In this document: positions 17,466 to 26,420 of the stretch, piece after piece
Numbering within the stretch: position 1 is the stretch's first letter
Layout: each line of letters opens with the position of its first letter
Assembly: GCF_937988725.1 (NCBI RefSeq)
Contig: NZ_CALKHS010000009.1
Span: 124,001 to 188,000, forward strand
DNA: 64,000 nt
Direction: 5' to 3'
Origin: an uncultured Castellaniella sp.
GTDB taxonomy: Bacteria > Pseudomonadota > Gammaproteobacteria > Burkholderiales > Burkholderiaceae_B
Notes under the pieces: generated by a model
Databases searched by the model: none
What the model was told of the DNA's origin: nothing
What the model saw: only the letters and a program-made list of their open reading frames with translations
Made by a program: the position numbers and the translations under genes

Positions 17466-18767
17466 TCAGACCACGCCGCGCGCCCGCAAGGCCCGGACTT
17501 CTTCCGGCGCCAGCCCCAGGACTCCGGTCAGCACATCAGCCGTGTGCGCCCCCAGCGGGGGCGGCGGCAGGCGATAATCCACCGGCGTGTCCGACAAGCG
17601 GATCGGGCTGGCCACCAGCGGCACCGTGCCGGCTTCCGGATGGGACATCTCGATGCGCAGGCCGCGCGCGCGCACCTGGGCATCGTCGAACACCTGTTCC
17701 ATGGCGTTGATCGGCCCGCAGGGCACGGCCCGGGATTCCAGCGCTTCGACCCATTGGGCCGTCGTCCGCGCCGTGGTCAGATGACGCAGGATCGGGATCA
17801 GCGCGTCCCGATGCTCCACCCGCGCCCGATTGGTGGCGAAGCGGGCGTCGGCGGCCAGGTCCGGCCGGCCGGCTTCCTCGCAGAAACGCGCGAACTGGCC
17901 GTCGTTGCCGATGGCCAGGATCATGTAGCCATCCGCCGTGGGGAAATCCTGGTAGGGCACGATGCTGGGGTGGGCATTGCCCAGCCGCCCCGGACTGCGG
18001 CCCGTGGCCAGGTAGTTCATGGCCTGGTTGGCCAGGCAGGCGACCTGCACGTCCAGCAGGGCCATGTCCACGTGCTGGCCCTGGCCGGTGCGTTCCCGGG
18101 CGGCCAGGGCGGCCTGGATGGCGTTGGCCGCATACAGGCCGGTCAGGATGTCGGTCAGGGCCACCCCGACCTTCATGGGGCCGCCGCCCGGCTGGTCGTC
18201 GGGCCGGCCGGTGACGCTCATCAGGCCGCCCAGCCCCTGGATCAGGAAGTCGTAGCCCGCGCGGGCGGCATACGGGCCGGTTTGCCCGAACCCCGTGATG
18301 GAGCAATACACCAGGCGCGGATTGACGGTCTTCAAGCTGTCGTAATCCAGGCCGTAGCGGGCCAGGCCGCCCGCCTTGAAGTTCTCCACCAGCACGTCCG
18401 ATTGGCGCGCCAGCTGGCGGATCAGGTCCTGGCCCTCCGGGCTGGCCATATCCACCGTGACGGAACGCTTGTTGCGATTGGCGCACAGATAATAGGCCGC
18501 GACCCGGGATTCCCGCCCCTGTTCGTCCGGCATCCAGGGCGGCCCCCAGCCGCGCGTGTCGTCCCCGGCGTCGGGACGTTCGATCTTGATGACGTCGGCC
18601 CCCAGATCGCCCAGGATCTGAGTCGCCCAGGGGCCGGCCAGCACCCGCGACAGGTCCAGGACCCGGATGTGCGACAGCGCGCCGGCGCGCGCCGGCCGCG
18701 CACCGGTCGCCGCCGCGCCTTCGGACGGCTGCCCGTCCGCCGTGTTTCCAGCCGTCTCCCGCGTCAT
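17466..18767 (-). CDS. CaiB/BaiF family CoA-transferase, probably glutarate CoA-transferase
   Basis: The protein has 433 residues. Class III CoA-transferase marks are VLDLSRVLAGPWATQILGDL, GADVIKIERP, NRNKRSVTVDM, LVENFKAGG, YCSITGFGQTGPYA and GYDFLIQGLGGLMSVTG, which holds the family's catalytic Asp (in YDF), plus GQHVDMALLDV. The first 30 residues are a nonconserved Ala/Gly-rich tail. The gene lies 11 bases downstream of glutaryl-CoA dehydrogenase on the same strand. That pairing is known from the succinyl-CoA:glutarate CoA-transferase of lysine degradation, so the likely job is to activate glutarate. Substrate choice rests on context only. Confidence 0.85.
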   Translation of the reverse strand: MTRETAGNTADGQPSEGAAATGARPARAGALSHIRVLDLSRVLAGPWATQILGDLGADVIKIERPDAGDDTRGWGPPWMPDEQGRESRVAAYYLCANRNKRSVTVDMASPEGQDLIRQLARQSDVLVENFKAGGLARYGLDYDSLKTVNPRLVYCSITGFGQTGPYAARAGYDFLIQGLGGLMSVTGRPDDQPGGGPMKVGVALTDILTGLYAANAIQAALAARERTGQGQHVDMALLDVQVACLANQAMNYLATGRSPGRLGNAHPSIVPYQDFPTADGYMILAIGNDGQFARFCEEAGRPDLAADARFATNRARVEHRDALIPILRHLTTARTTAQWVEALESRAVPCGPINAMEQVFDDAQVRARGLRIEMSHPEAGTVPLVASPIRLSDTPVDYRLPPPPLGAHTADVLTGVLGLAPEEVRALRARGVV

Positions 18768-18778
18768 GAATCGCCCCT

Positions 18779-19966
18779 TCAGTTTGCGAAAGCGGCGATG
18801 CCGGTGATGGCGCGCCCCAGGATCAGCGCGTGCACGTCGTGCGTGCCTTCGTAGGTGTTCACCACTTCCAGGTTGACCAGGTGGCGGGCGATGCAGAATT
18901 CGTCGGAAATGCCGTTGCCGCCCAGCATGTCGCGGGCCGTGCGGGCGATGTCCAGCGCCTTGCCGCAGGAATTGCGCTTGATGATGGAAGTGATTTCCAC
19001 CGGCGCCGCGCCTTCGTCCTTCAGGCGGCCCACGCGCAGCACGGCCTGCAGGCCCAGCGTGATTTCCGTCAGCATGTCGGCCAGCTTCTTCTGGATCAGC
19101 TGGTTGGCGGCCAGCGGCCGGCCGAACTGCTTGCGGTCCAGCACGTACTGGCGGGCGGTTTCATAGCAGGCCTCGGCCGCGCCCAGTGCGCCCCAGGCGA
19201 TGCCGTAGCGGGCGGAATTCAGGCAGGTGAAGGGACCCTTCAGGCCGCGCACGGCCGGGAAGGCGTTTTCCTCGGGGACGAAGACCTCATCCAGCACGAT
19301 CTCGCCGGTGATCGAGGCCCGCAGACCGACCTTGCCGTGGATGGCCGGCGCCGACAGGCCCTTCCAGCCCTTTTCCAGGATGAAGCCGCGGATGTCGCCC
19401 GCCTCGTCCTTGGCCCAGACGACGAACACGTCGGCGATCGGGCTGTTGGTGATCCAGGTCTTGGCGCCGCTCAGGCTGTAGCCGCCCTGCACCTTCCTGG
19501 CGCGGGTGACCATGGAGCCCGGGTCCGAGCCGTGGTCCGGTTCGGTCAGGCCGAAACAGCCGATCCATTCGCCGCTGGCCAGCTTGGGCAAGTACTTTTC
19601 CTTCTGGGCCGTCGTGCCGAAGGCATTGATGGGCACCATGACCAGTGAGCTTTGCACACTCATCATCGAGCGGTAGCCGGAATCCACGCGCTCGACCTCG
19701 CGGGCGATCAGGCCGTAGCAGACGTAATTCAGGCCGGCGCCGCCGTATTCCTCCGGAATCGTCGCGCCCAGCAGGCCCAGTTCGCCCATTTCGCGGAAAA
19801 TGGCGGTGTCCGCCTTTTCGTGGCGGAAGGCGTCCTGCACGCGCGGCAGCAGGCGGTCCTGGCAGTAGGCGCGCGCCGCATCGCGCACCATGCGTTCCGT
19901 ATCGGTCAGCTGCTGGTCCAGCAGCAGGGGGTCAAGCCATTGGAACTGGGGGCGGGACGAGGACAT
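18779..19966 (-). CDS. gcdH: Glutaryl-CoA dehydrogenase
   Basis: This is a 395-residue acyl-CoA dehydrogenase. Seen: the FAD-binding stretch GCFGLTEPDHGSDPGSMVTRA and KTWITNSPIADVFVVWAKD, then GKVGLRASITGEIVLDEVFVP. The C-terminal TYEGTHDVHALILGRAI holds the catalytic base Glu373, equivalent by position to Glu370 of the human enzyme. The EEYGGAGLNYVCYGLIAREVERVDSGYRSMMSVQ region is diagnostic of GcdH. It oxidises and decarboxylates glutaryl-CoA to crotonyl-CoA. It is transcribed with the CoA-transferase and is divergent from a LysR gene 118 bases away. Confidence 0.95.
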   Translation of the reverse strand: MSSSRPQFQWLDPLLLDQQLTDTERMVRDAARAYCQDRLLPRVQDAFRHEKADTAIFREMGELGLLGATIPEEYGGAGLNYVCYGLIAREVERVDSGYRSMMSVQSSLVMVPINAFGTTAQKEKYLPKLASGEWIGCFGLTEPDHGSDPGSMVTRARKVQGGYSLSGAKTWITNSPIADVFVVWAKDEAGDIRGFILEKGWKGLSAPAIHGKVGLRASITGEIVLDEVFVPEENAFPAVRGLKGPFTCLNSARYGIAWGALGAAEACYETARQYVLDRKQFGRPLAANQLIQKKLADMLTEITLGLQAVLRVGRLKDEGAAPVEITSIIKRNSCGKALDIARTARDMLGGNGISDEFCIARHLVNLEVVNTYEGTHDVHALILGRAITGIAAFAN

Positions 19967-20084
19967 GCGCAGGCTCCTGAAGGATCAAAGTGATGATTTC
20001 GCATGCTAACGATACCGTGACGGCGGGGCAAACGATATAAACTGATGTATCTGTGATTTTTATTCACTCGATATCCGCACTGCC

Positions 20085-21044
20085 ATGCGCAAACGTCTGC
20101 CCAGCACCACCGCGCTGCAGGCCTTCGAGGCCGCCGCCCGCCACCAGAGCTTCACCCATGCCGCGCAGGAGCTGTCCCTGACCCAGGGGGCGATCTGCCG
20201 CCAGATCGCCACCCTGGAAGCCTTCGTCGGCGTGCCGCTGTTCGACCGGGTCCGGCGCGGCGTACGCCTGACCGACGCGGGCGAACGCTACGGCCGGCTG
20301 GTGCGCCGCCAGCTCGACGCCATCGAACGCGACACCCTGGCGATCATGGCGCACCAGGGCGGCGGCGTGGTGGACCTGGCGGTCGTGCCGACCTTCGCCA
20401 CCCGCTGGCTGCTGCCCAGGCTGGCCGGCGCCCAAGGCGGCGGCCCCGGCCTGCAGGTGAACATGACCACGCGCACCCGGCCCTTCCTGTTCGACGACAC
20501 GGAATTCGACGCCGCCATCTATTCCGGCGACCCCGGCTGGCCCGGGACCCGGGCCTACTTCCTGATGCGCGAAAATCCCGTGCCGGTCTGCAGCCCCCGG
20601 CTGGCGGACGGCCCGCTGGACGCCGCCGCGATCGCCGCCCTGCCCCTGCTGCAGCAGAGCACCCGCCCCACCGCCTGGCGCGACTGGTTCGCCTCGGCCG
20701 GCGTCAACGCCCCCGCCGACATGGCCGGCATGCGGCTGGAACTGTTTTCCATGCTGTCCCAGGCGGCAGCCGACGGACTGGGCGTGGCGCTGATCCCGCC
20801 CTTCCTGATCCAGCGGGAGCTGGACCAGGGCGAACTGCGCATCCTGAACCCGCACAGCGGGCCGGTGCAGCGGGCCTTCCACCTGATCGTGCCGGAACGC
20901 AAGACCGCCCTGCCCGCCCTGGTTCAGTTCCGGGACTGGCTGGTGGAGCAGGCCCGTCCCGGCGGCCCGGACCCGCAGGGCGTTTCGGCCCGGTCGGACG
21001 GCGCTACCGCAAGGCGCGCGCCGCTTCGTCCAGAGACTGCGTGA
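20085..21044 (+). CDS. gcdR: LysR-type regulator next to gcdH (GcvA-like subgroup)
   Basis: The protein has 319 residues. The N-terminal winged helix is residues 1-65 (LPSTTALQAFEAAARHQSFTHAAQELSLTQGAICRQIATLE); the LysR substrate domain follows from about 90. The TTALQAFEAAARHQSFT opening is typical of the GcvA/AmpR subgroup. It is divergent from gcdH with a 118-bp AT-rich spacer, the usual setting for a LysR activator responding to a pathway metabolite such as glutarate; the ligand is inferred. The 3' end overlaps the convergent aminotransferase gene by 41 bases. The last 25 or so residues are nonconserved-looking and may be a run-on. Confidence 0.85.
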   Translation: MRKRLPSTTALQAFEAAARHQSFTHAAQELSLTQGAICRQIATLEAFVGVPLFDRVRRGVRLTDAGERYGRLVRRQLDAIERDTLAIMAHQGGGVVDLAVVPTFATRWLLPRLAGAQGGGPGLQVNMTTRTRPFLFDDTEFDAAIYSGDPGWPGTRAYFLMRENPVPVCSPRLADGPLDAAAIAALPLLQQSTRPTAWRDWFASAGVNAPADMAGMRLELFSMLSQAAADGLGVALIPPFLIQRELDQGELRILNPHSGPVQRAFHLIVPERKTALPALVQFRDWLVEQARPGGPDPQGVSARSDGATARRAPLRPETA

Positions 21045-22368
21045 AACGGTCCGCCAGCAGATTGACCTGGGCCTCGGTGATGATCAGGGGGGGGCAGAAC
21101 GCCACGCTGTCCTGGATGCCGCGCAGGATCAGCCCGTTGTCCTGGGCCTGGCGCACGACCAAGGCCCCGGCCTTGCCCAGGGGGTCGAAGGGTGTGCGGC
21201 CCGCCTTGTCGGCGACCAGTTCGACCGCCGCGATCAGCCCGACGCCCCGCACCTCGCCCACCAGGGGGTGGCCGGACAGTTCCCGCAGCCGGCGCTGCAG
21301 CACGGCCCCCACGGCGGCGGCATTGTCCACCAGGCCGCGCTCCTCGATGATGCGGATATTCTCGAGCGCCACCGCCGTGGCCACCGGGTGGCCGCTGGCG
21401 GTGTAGCCGTGTCCGAAGCTGCCCAGTTCGCCGCTGTGGCGGATCAGGACCGAGGCGACCCGCTCGTTCATCAGCACCGCCGCCAGCGGCTGGTAGGAGG
21501 ACGTCAGCTGCTTGGACAGGGTCATGAAATCGGGCTCGATGCCGAACAGGTCCGACGCGAACAGATGCCCGGTGCGCCCGAAGCCGGTGATGACCTCGTC
21601 GGCGATCACCAGCACATCGTATTTGCGGCAGACCGCCTGCATCTTCGGCCAGTACGCCGCCGGGGGGACGATCACGCCGCCCGCGCCCATGACCGGTTCG
21701 CCGATGAAGGCCGCCACCGTGTCCGGGCCTTCCTTCAGGATCAGGGCTTCCAGTTCGGCCGCCAGGCGGTCGCCGAATTCGGCCTCGGTCTCGCCGGGCC
21801 GGCCTTCGCGGTACCAATGAGGGCAGCGCACATGATGAATGCGGGGCAGCGGCAGATCGAAGCTGCGGTGATTGCCCGCCAGCCCCGTCAGGCTGGCCGA
21901 GGCCACGGTCACGCCGTGATAGCCGCGCTCGCGGGCGATGATTTTCTTCTTGTCGGGGCGGCCCAGCGCGTTGTTGTAGTACCAGACCATCTTGACGATG
22001 GTGTCGTTGGCTTCCGAGCCGGAATTGGTGAAGAAGGCCTGGGACATGCGCCCGCCGGTCAGTCCGATCAGCTTTTCCGCCAGCTCGATCGAGGGCACGT
22101 TCGATTTCTGGCTGAACGTGTGATAGAAGGGCAGGTTCTGCATCTGTCGATAGGCCGCCTCGGCCAGCCGGGGTTCGCTGAACCCCACCGCCACGCTCCA
22201 CAGTCCCGCCATGCCCTCGATGTACTGCCTGCCCTCGGTATCGTGGACGTAGATCCCCTCGCCGCGCGCCATGATGCAGGGGCCTTCCTCGCGCAGGCGC
22301 TGGGCGTTGGTATAGGAGTGGAGCTGATAGGTCACATCGCTGTGAGCCAGGCTGTCGGATGCGTTCAT
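21004..22368 (-). CDS. Class III aminotransferase, polyamine/omega-amino acid:pyruvate type (SpuC-like)
   Basis: The protein has 454 residues of fold-type I PLP enzyme. Seen: ANDTIVKMVWYYNNALGRP, RGYHGVTVASASLTG, FIGEPVMGAGGVIVPP, VIADEVITGFGRTG, the PLP lysine in TLSKQLTSSYQPL and GHGYTASGHPVATAVALE. These fit putrescine-pyruvate or beta-alanine/omega-amino acid-pyruvate aminotransferases. Note QLTSSY where GVTSGY or QLTSGY is common. I chose the ATG at 22368; the frame is open upstream to 23406 only as a shadow of the MocR gene. It lies 23 bases downstream of the MocR regulator on the same strand. The substrate could be putrescine, cadaverine or a related amine. Confidence 0.87.
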   Translation of the reverse strand: MNASDSLAHSDVTYQLHSYTNAQRLREEGPCIMARGEGIYVHDTEGRQYIEGMAGLWSVAVGFSEPRLAEAAYRQMQNLPFYHTFSQKSNVPSIELAEKLIGLTGGRMSQAFFTNSGSEANDTIVKMVWYYNNALGRPDKKKIIARERGYHGVTVASASLTGLAGNHRSFDLPLPRIHHVRCPHWYREGRPGETEAEFGDRLAAELEALILKEGPDTVAAFIGEPVMGAGGVIVPPAAYWPKMQAVCRKYDVLVIADEVITGFGRTGHLFASDLFGIEPDFMTLSKQLTSSYQPLAAVLMNERVASVLIRHSGELGSFGHGYTASGHPVATAVALENIRIIEERGLVDNAAAVGAVLQRRLRELSGHPLVGEVRGVGLIAAVELVADKAGRTPFDPLGKAGALVVRQAQDNGLILRGIQDSVAFCPPLIITEAQVNLLADRFTQSLDEAARALR

Positions 22369-22391
22369 GGCGGAATCCCTTTTGGGCGAAG

Positions 22392-23882
22392 TCAAAGATA
22401 GGCGCCGACCACGCGCGCCAGCGCGTCGAAGGCGGGCCGGATTTCTTCCGGGCTGACCCCGGCATAACCCAGCAACAGGCCGGGGCGGGCATGGGCCCGC
22501 TCCAGGTAATAAGTGCTCAGGGCCCGAGTCACCACGCCCTGCTGCAACGCGTCGCGCACCACCAGGGTGTCGTCCACGCCTTCGGGCAGGCCCAGGATCA
22601 GGTGCAGGCCCGCATCGCCGCCGACGATCTCCAGCGCATTGCCGAAATGGCCCCGGATCTCGTCGATCAGGCAGGTGCGGCGTTCCGCGTAGCGGCGGCG
22701 GACACGGCGGATATGCTGGGCCAGGTGGCCTTCGCGGATGAATTCGGCCAGCACCGCGTGATTCATCATGTTGCCCTCGCGGTACAACTCGGCCACGGCA
22801 TCGGCGAAGGCGTCCGCCAGCGGTTCCGGCACCACCAGGAACCCCACGCGCAGGCCGGGGCACAGCGTCTTGCTGAAGCTGCCCGCGTACAGCACGCGGC
22901 CCGACTCGTCCATGCCCTGCAGGGACGCCAGCGGCCGCGTGCCGTAGCGAAACTCGCTGTCGTAGTCGTCCTCGATGATCCAGCACGACACCTGGCGCGC
23001 GTAGTCCAGCAGCATGCGCCGCCGCGCCAGGCTCATGACCATGCCCAGGGGGTACTGGTGCGAGGGCGCCACCACGATCAGGCGCGGCGGGCGGGCGCGT
23101 TCCGCCTCGCCGGGGCAGATGCCCTCTTCGTCGACGCGGATCGGCACCAGGCGCAGGCCGGCGGTCCGCAGCAGATTGCGCACGCCCCAGTAGGCCGGCT
23201 CCTCGATCCAGACCGTGTCGCCCGGATCGCACAGCAGCCGGATCGCCACGTCGATCCCCTGGTGGATGCCGGTGGTCATGACGACCTGCTGGGCCGAACT
23301 GCGCACGGCGCGCACGCTGCCGAGATAGTCGGAAATCGCCTGGCGCACGGGGCCGTATCCCCCGGCGGGGGCGTAGCGCATCAGGTCCCAGGGTTCGTCG
23401 CGCCACAGCCGGTTCTGGATCCTGGACCAGGTCTTCAGCGGAAACTCGCGCACATCGGGAATGCCCGGCATGAAGGCGCCCGCCTGGAGATTGGAGAACC
23501 CCAGCCGGGACACCAGCGCGCGCCCGCGGCGCGACAGGTCGTGGACGCCGTCCGGATGGGCCGCCGCGTGTTCCGGCGCGTCGACCGCCGCGGCCGGCGG
23601 GTCGACCAGATCCTGGCTGATGTCCTGGACATAGGTGCCGCGGCCCACGCCGGCATGCACATAGCCTTCCTCGGACAACTGGTCGTACACCTGCAGCACC
23701 GTATTGCGCGCGATTCCCAGTTCGGCGGCGAGGTCGCGGGACGACGGCAGGCGGGCGCCCGCGGACAGATGTCCTTCCAGAATGGCTCTACAGATCAGTT
23801 GGTACAAACGATGATAGGCAGGACTATCCCCGGGAGCGCCGAAGTTCTGAAGCAGCCATTCAGAGAGGATGAAGGATTCCAA
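22392..23882 (-). CDS. MocR/GabR-type regulator (GntR helix-turn-helix fused to an aminotransferase fold)
   Basis: The protein has 496 residues. Residues about 20-90 are a GntR winged helix (ILEGHLSAGARLPSSRDLAAELGIARNTVLQVYDQL). From about residue 130 the protein is a class I aminotransferase domain, with VWIEEPAYWGVRNLL, SWIIEDDYDSEFRY and the PLP-lysine stretch YAGSFSKTLCPGLRVGFLV. MocR proteins such as GabR sense an amine through the bound PLP and control nearby catabolic genes. This one is divergent from gabT and probably co-transcribed with the SpuC-like aminotransferase, so both are likely targets. Confidence 0.9.
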   Translation of the reverse strand: MESFILSEWLLQNFGAPGDSPAYHRLYQLICRAILEGHLSAGARLPSSRDLAAELGIARNTVLQVYDQLSEEGYVHAGVGRGTYVQDISQDLVDPPAAAVDAPEHAAAHPDGVHDLSRRGRALVSRLGFSNLQAGAFMPGIPDVREFPLKTWSRIQNRLWRDEPWDLMRYAPAGGYGPVRQAISDYLGSVRAVRSSAQQVVMTTGIHQGIDVAIRLLCDPGDTVWIEEPAYWGVRNLLRTAGLRLVPIRVDEEGICPGEAERARPPRLIVVAPSHQYPLGMVMSLARRRMLLDYARQVSCWIIEDDYDSEFRYGTRPLASLQGMDESGRVLYAGSFSKTLCPGLRVGFLVVPEPLADAFADAVAELYREGNMMNHAVLAEFIREGHLAQHIRRVRRRYAERRTCLIDEIRGHFGNALEIVGGDAGLHLILGLPEGVDDTLVVRDALQQGVVTRALSTYYLERAHARPGLLLGYAGVSPEEIRPAFDALARVVGAYL

Positions 23883-23987
23883 ATTGGCTCCATGAATTTT
23901 ATTTAAATGGATCTATTTGACAAACCAAAAGATCAGTATAGTAAAAAAAAATGAGTGCGGAAACACCCCGCCCACCTGGAGACGAAC
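23883..23987. promoter_or_regulatory. AT-rich divergent promoter region between the MocR gene and gabT
   Basis: These 105 bases are much richer in A and T than the surroundings. For gabT there is a TTGACA at 23917-23922, with TATAGT at 23937-23942 (14-base spacing, short) or TAGTAA at 23939-23944 (16-base spacing). A run of nine A follows. A suboptimal promoter that needs MocR to activate it would fit GabR-type control, but I could not identify convincing direct-repeat GabR boxes by eye. Confidence 0.45.
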
Positions 23988-25256
23988 ATGACGGACCTGA
24001 ATCAGGACTGGCAGCAGCGCAAGAACGCGGCCATCCCCAACGGCATCGGCATCACCTGCGATTTCTATGCCAAACGCGCCCTGAACGCGGAACTCTGGGA
24101 CGTGGAGGGCCGGCGCTACATCGACTTCGCGGCCGGCATCGCGGTCGCCAACACCGGCCACTGCCATCCCCGCATCGTCCAGGCCGTCCGCGACCAGCTC
24201 GACGCCTTCACGCATACGGCCTTCCAGGTCGCCCCCTACGGCTCATACGTCCAGCTGGCCGAGCACATCAACCGGCTGACCCCCGGCGGCCACGCCAAGA
24301 AGACCGCCTTCTTCACCACCGGCGCCGAAGCGCTGGAAAACGCCGTCAAGATCGCCCGCGCCGCCACCGGGCGCACCGGCGTCATCGCCTTCTCCGGGGC
24401 CTTCCATGGCCGGACCTTCATGGGCATGGCCCTGACCGGCAAGGTCGCCCCCTACAAACAGGACTTCGGCCCGCTGCCGGCCGAGGTCTATCACATCCCC
24501 TTTCCCAGCGCCCTGGACGGCGTGACCGTGCAGGACACGCTCAAGGCGCTCGAACTGCTGTTCAAGGCCGACATCAGCCCGGCGCGGGTCGCCGCCATCG
24601 TCATCGAACCGGTCCAGGGCGAAGGCGGCTTCAACGTCGCCCCGCCCGAACTGCTGCAGGCGCTGCGCCGGCGCTGCGACGAGCACGGCATGCTGCTGAT
24701 CGTCGACGAGGTCCAGACCGGCTTCGCCCGCACCGGCCGGATGTTCGCCATCGAGCATTCCGGCGTGGTGCCGGACCTGATCACCATGGCCAAGAGCCTG
24801 GCGGGCGGCATGCCGCTGTCGGGCGTGTGCGGCCGGGCCGAACTGATGGACGCCGCGCCGCGCGGATCGCTGGGCGGCACCTACGGCGGAAATCCGCTGG
24901 CCATCGCCGCCGCCCTGGCGGTGCTGGAGGTCATCGAAGAAGAGGGGCTGATCGCCCGGGCGGACGCGCTGGGCAGCCGCCTGAAGCGCGCGCTGGCCGA
25001 ACGCCGCCACCCCCGCATTGCCGAGATCCGCGGCCTGGGCGCCATGGTCGCCGCCGAATTCCGCCACCCGGACGGACGGCCCGACCCGGACACGGCGGCC
25101 GGCATCCAGCGGCGCGCGCTGGAACGCGGCCTGGTGCTGCTGACCTGCGGCGCCTACGGCAACGTCATCCGCTTCCTGTTTCCCCTGACAATCCCGGATG
25201 GCCTGCTGGACGAAGGTCTGGCTATCCTGATGGAGGCAATGGCCGACCCGGCCTGA
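23988..25256 (+). CDS. gabT: 4-aminobutyrate (or 5-aminovalerate) aminotransferase
   Basis: The protein has 422 residues with GabT marks: AAGIAVANTGHCHPRIVQAV, FFTTGAEALENAVKIARAATGR, FSGAFHGRTFMGMALTGK, IEPVQGEGGFNVAPPELLQ, VDEVQTGFARTGRMFA, the PLP lysine in TMAKSLAGGMPLSGV, and GTYGGNPLAIAAALAVLE. The ATG at 23988 has a GGAG ribosome-binding site 6 bases upstream; the frame is open from 23955. GabT enzymes also accept 5-aminovalerate (DavT), the lysine-derived amino acid leading to glutarate. No succinate/glutarate-semialdehyde dehydrogenase of the GabD type is in the window. It is followed after 36 bases by the Pot-type importer. Confidence 0.92.
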   Translation: MTDLNQDWQQRKNAAIPNGIGITCDFYAKRALNAELWDVEGRRYIDFAAGIAVANTGHCHPRIVQAVRDQLDAFTHTAFQVAPYGSYVQLAEHINRLTPGGHAKKTAFFTTGAEALENAVKIARAATGRTGVIAFSGAFHGRTFMGMALTGKVAPYKQDFGPLPAEVYHIPFPSALDGVTVQDTLKALELLFKADISPARVAAIVIEPVQGEGGFNVAPPELLQALRRRCDEHGMLLIVDEVQTGFARTGRMFAIEHSGVVPDLITMAKSLAGGMPLSGVCGRAELMDAAPRGSLGGTYGGNPLAIAAALAVLEVIEEEGLIARADALGSRLKRALAERRHPRIAEIRGLGAMVAAEFRHPDGRPDPDTAAGIQRRALERGLVLLTCGAYGNVIRFLFPLTIPDGLLDEGLAILMEAMADPA

Positions 25257-25292
25257 CGCCGTCCCGCCCACCCGCCCCGGAGACCGCCCCCG

Positions 25293-26384
25293 ATGTCCGC
25301 CGTTCCCACCCCCGAACCCCTGGTCCGATTCCAGGGCGTCCAGAAATCCTATGACGGAAGCCATCTGGTCGTCCGGGACCTCAACCTCGATATCTATCCC
25401 GGCGAGTTCCTGTCGCTGCTGGGCCCCTCGGGTTCCGGCAAGACCACCTGTCTGATGATGCTCGCCGGCTTCGAGTCCCCGACCCAGGGGGACATCCTGC
25501 TGGAAGGACGGCGCCTGAACGACGTTCCGCCGCACCACCGCAATCTGGGCATGGTCTTCCAGAACTACGCGCTGTTCCCCCACATGACGGTGGAACGCAA
25601 TCTGGAATACCCCCTCAAGGTCCGCAAGGTCCCCGCGGCCCAGCGCGCGCGGCGCATCCAGGACGCGCTGGCCATGGTGCAGATGCAGGATTTCGCGAAA
25701 CGCTATCCGGCGCAGCTTTCGGGCGGCCAGCAGCAGCGCATCGCGCTGGCGCGCGCCCTGGTCTTCGAACCCAAGATCGTGCTCATGGACGAACCGCTGG
25801 GCGCCCTGGACAAGCAGCTGCGCGAACACATGCAGCTCGAACTCAAGGCCCTGCACCGCAAGCTGGGCATCACCTTCGTCTACGTCACCCACGACCAGAG
25901 CGAAGCCCTGACCATGAGCAACCGCATCGCGGTCTTCAACCAGGGCATCATCCAGCAGGTCTGCCGCGCCGACACGCTGTACGAATCCCCCTGCAACCGC
26001 TTCGTGGCCGGATTCGTGGGCGACAGCAACCAGTTCCCCGGCACCGTCCGCGCCCGGGACGGCGACTGGTGCGAAGTCGAGGTCACCGGCGGCCCATTGC
26101 TGCGAGGCCTGAACGTCCAGGGACTGCAAACCGGCGCCTCCTGCGTCGTCGCCATGCGCCCCGAGCGCATCCTGCCCGCCGGCGACGAAGGCCCCAACCG
26201 CTTTCACGCCCAGGCCGTCGACGAAGTCTACTTCGGCGACCACGTCCGTCTGCGCTGCCGCCTGGGCGACAGCGACACCTTTTTCGTCAAGATGCCCCTG
26301 GCCGCGGACGCCGGGACGCACGCGCCGGGCGCCCGCATTCCCCTGCGGATCGATCCGGGGCATGTCCGCGTTTTCCACCCCTGA
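25293..26384 (+). CDS. ABC importer ATP-binding protein, PotA/PotG-type
   Basis: The protein has 363 residues. Walker A is GPSGSGKTT (about residues 46-54), followed by a Q-loop in MVFQNYALFPHMTV, signature LSGGQQQR, Walker B IVLMDEPLGALD and the switch His in YVTHDQSEAL. A TOBE-type regulatory C-terminus follows (about 280-363, with MRPERI). This is the layout of spermidine/putrescine-type ATPases. It is the first of four genes for a complete importer directly downstream of gabT, which points to GABA, putrescine or a related amine as the cargo. Confidence 0.9.
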   Translation: MSAVPTPEPLVRFQGVQKSYDGSHLVVRDLNLDIYPGEFLSLLGPSGSGKTTCLMMLAGFESPTQGDILLEGRRLNDVPPHHRNLGMVFQNYALFPHMTVERNLEYPLKVRKVPAAQRARRIQDALAMVQMQDFAKRYPAQLSGGQQQRIALARALVFEPKIVLMDEPLGALDKQLREHMQLELKALHRKLGITFVYVTHDQSEALTMSNRIAVFNQGIIQQVCRADTLYESPCNRFVAGFVGDSNQFPGTVRARDGDWCEVEVTGGPLLRGLNVQGLQTGASCVVAMRPERILPAGDEGPNRFHAQAVDEVYFGDHVRLRCRLGDSDTFFVKMPLAADAGTHAPGARIPLRIDPGHVRVFHP

Positions 26385-26420
26385 AGCCTCACATCATATC
26401 CATACCCAAGGAGACACCCC

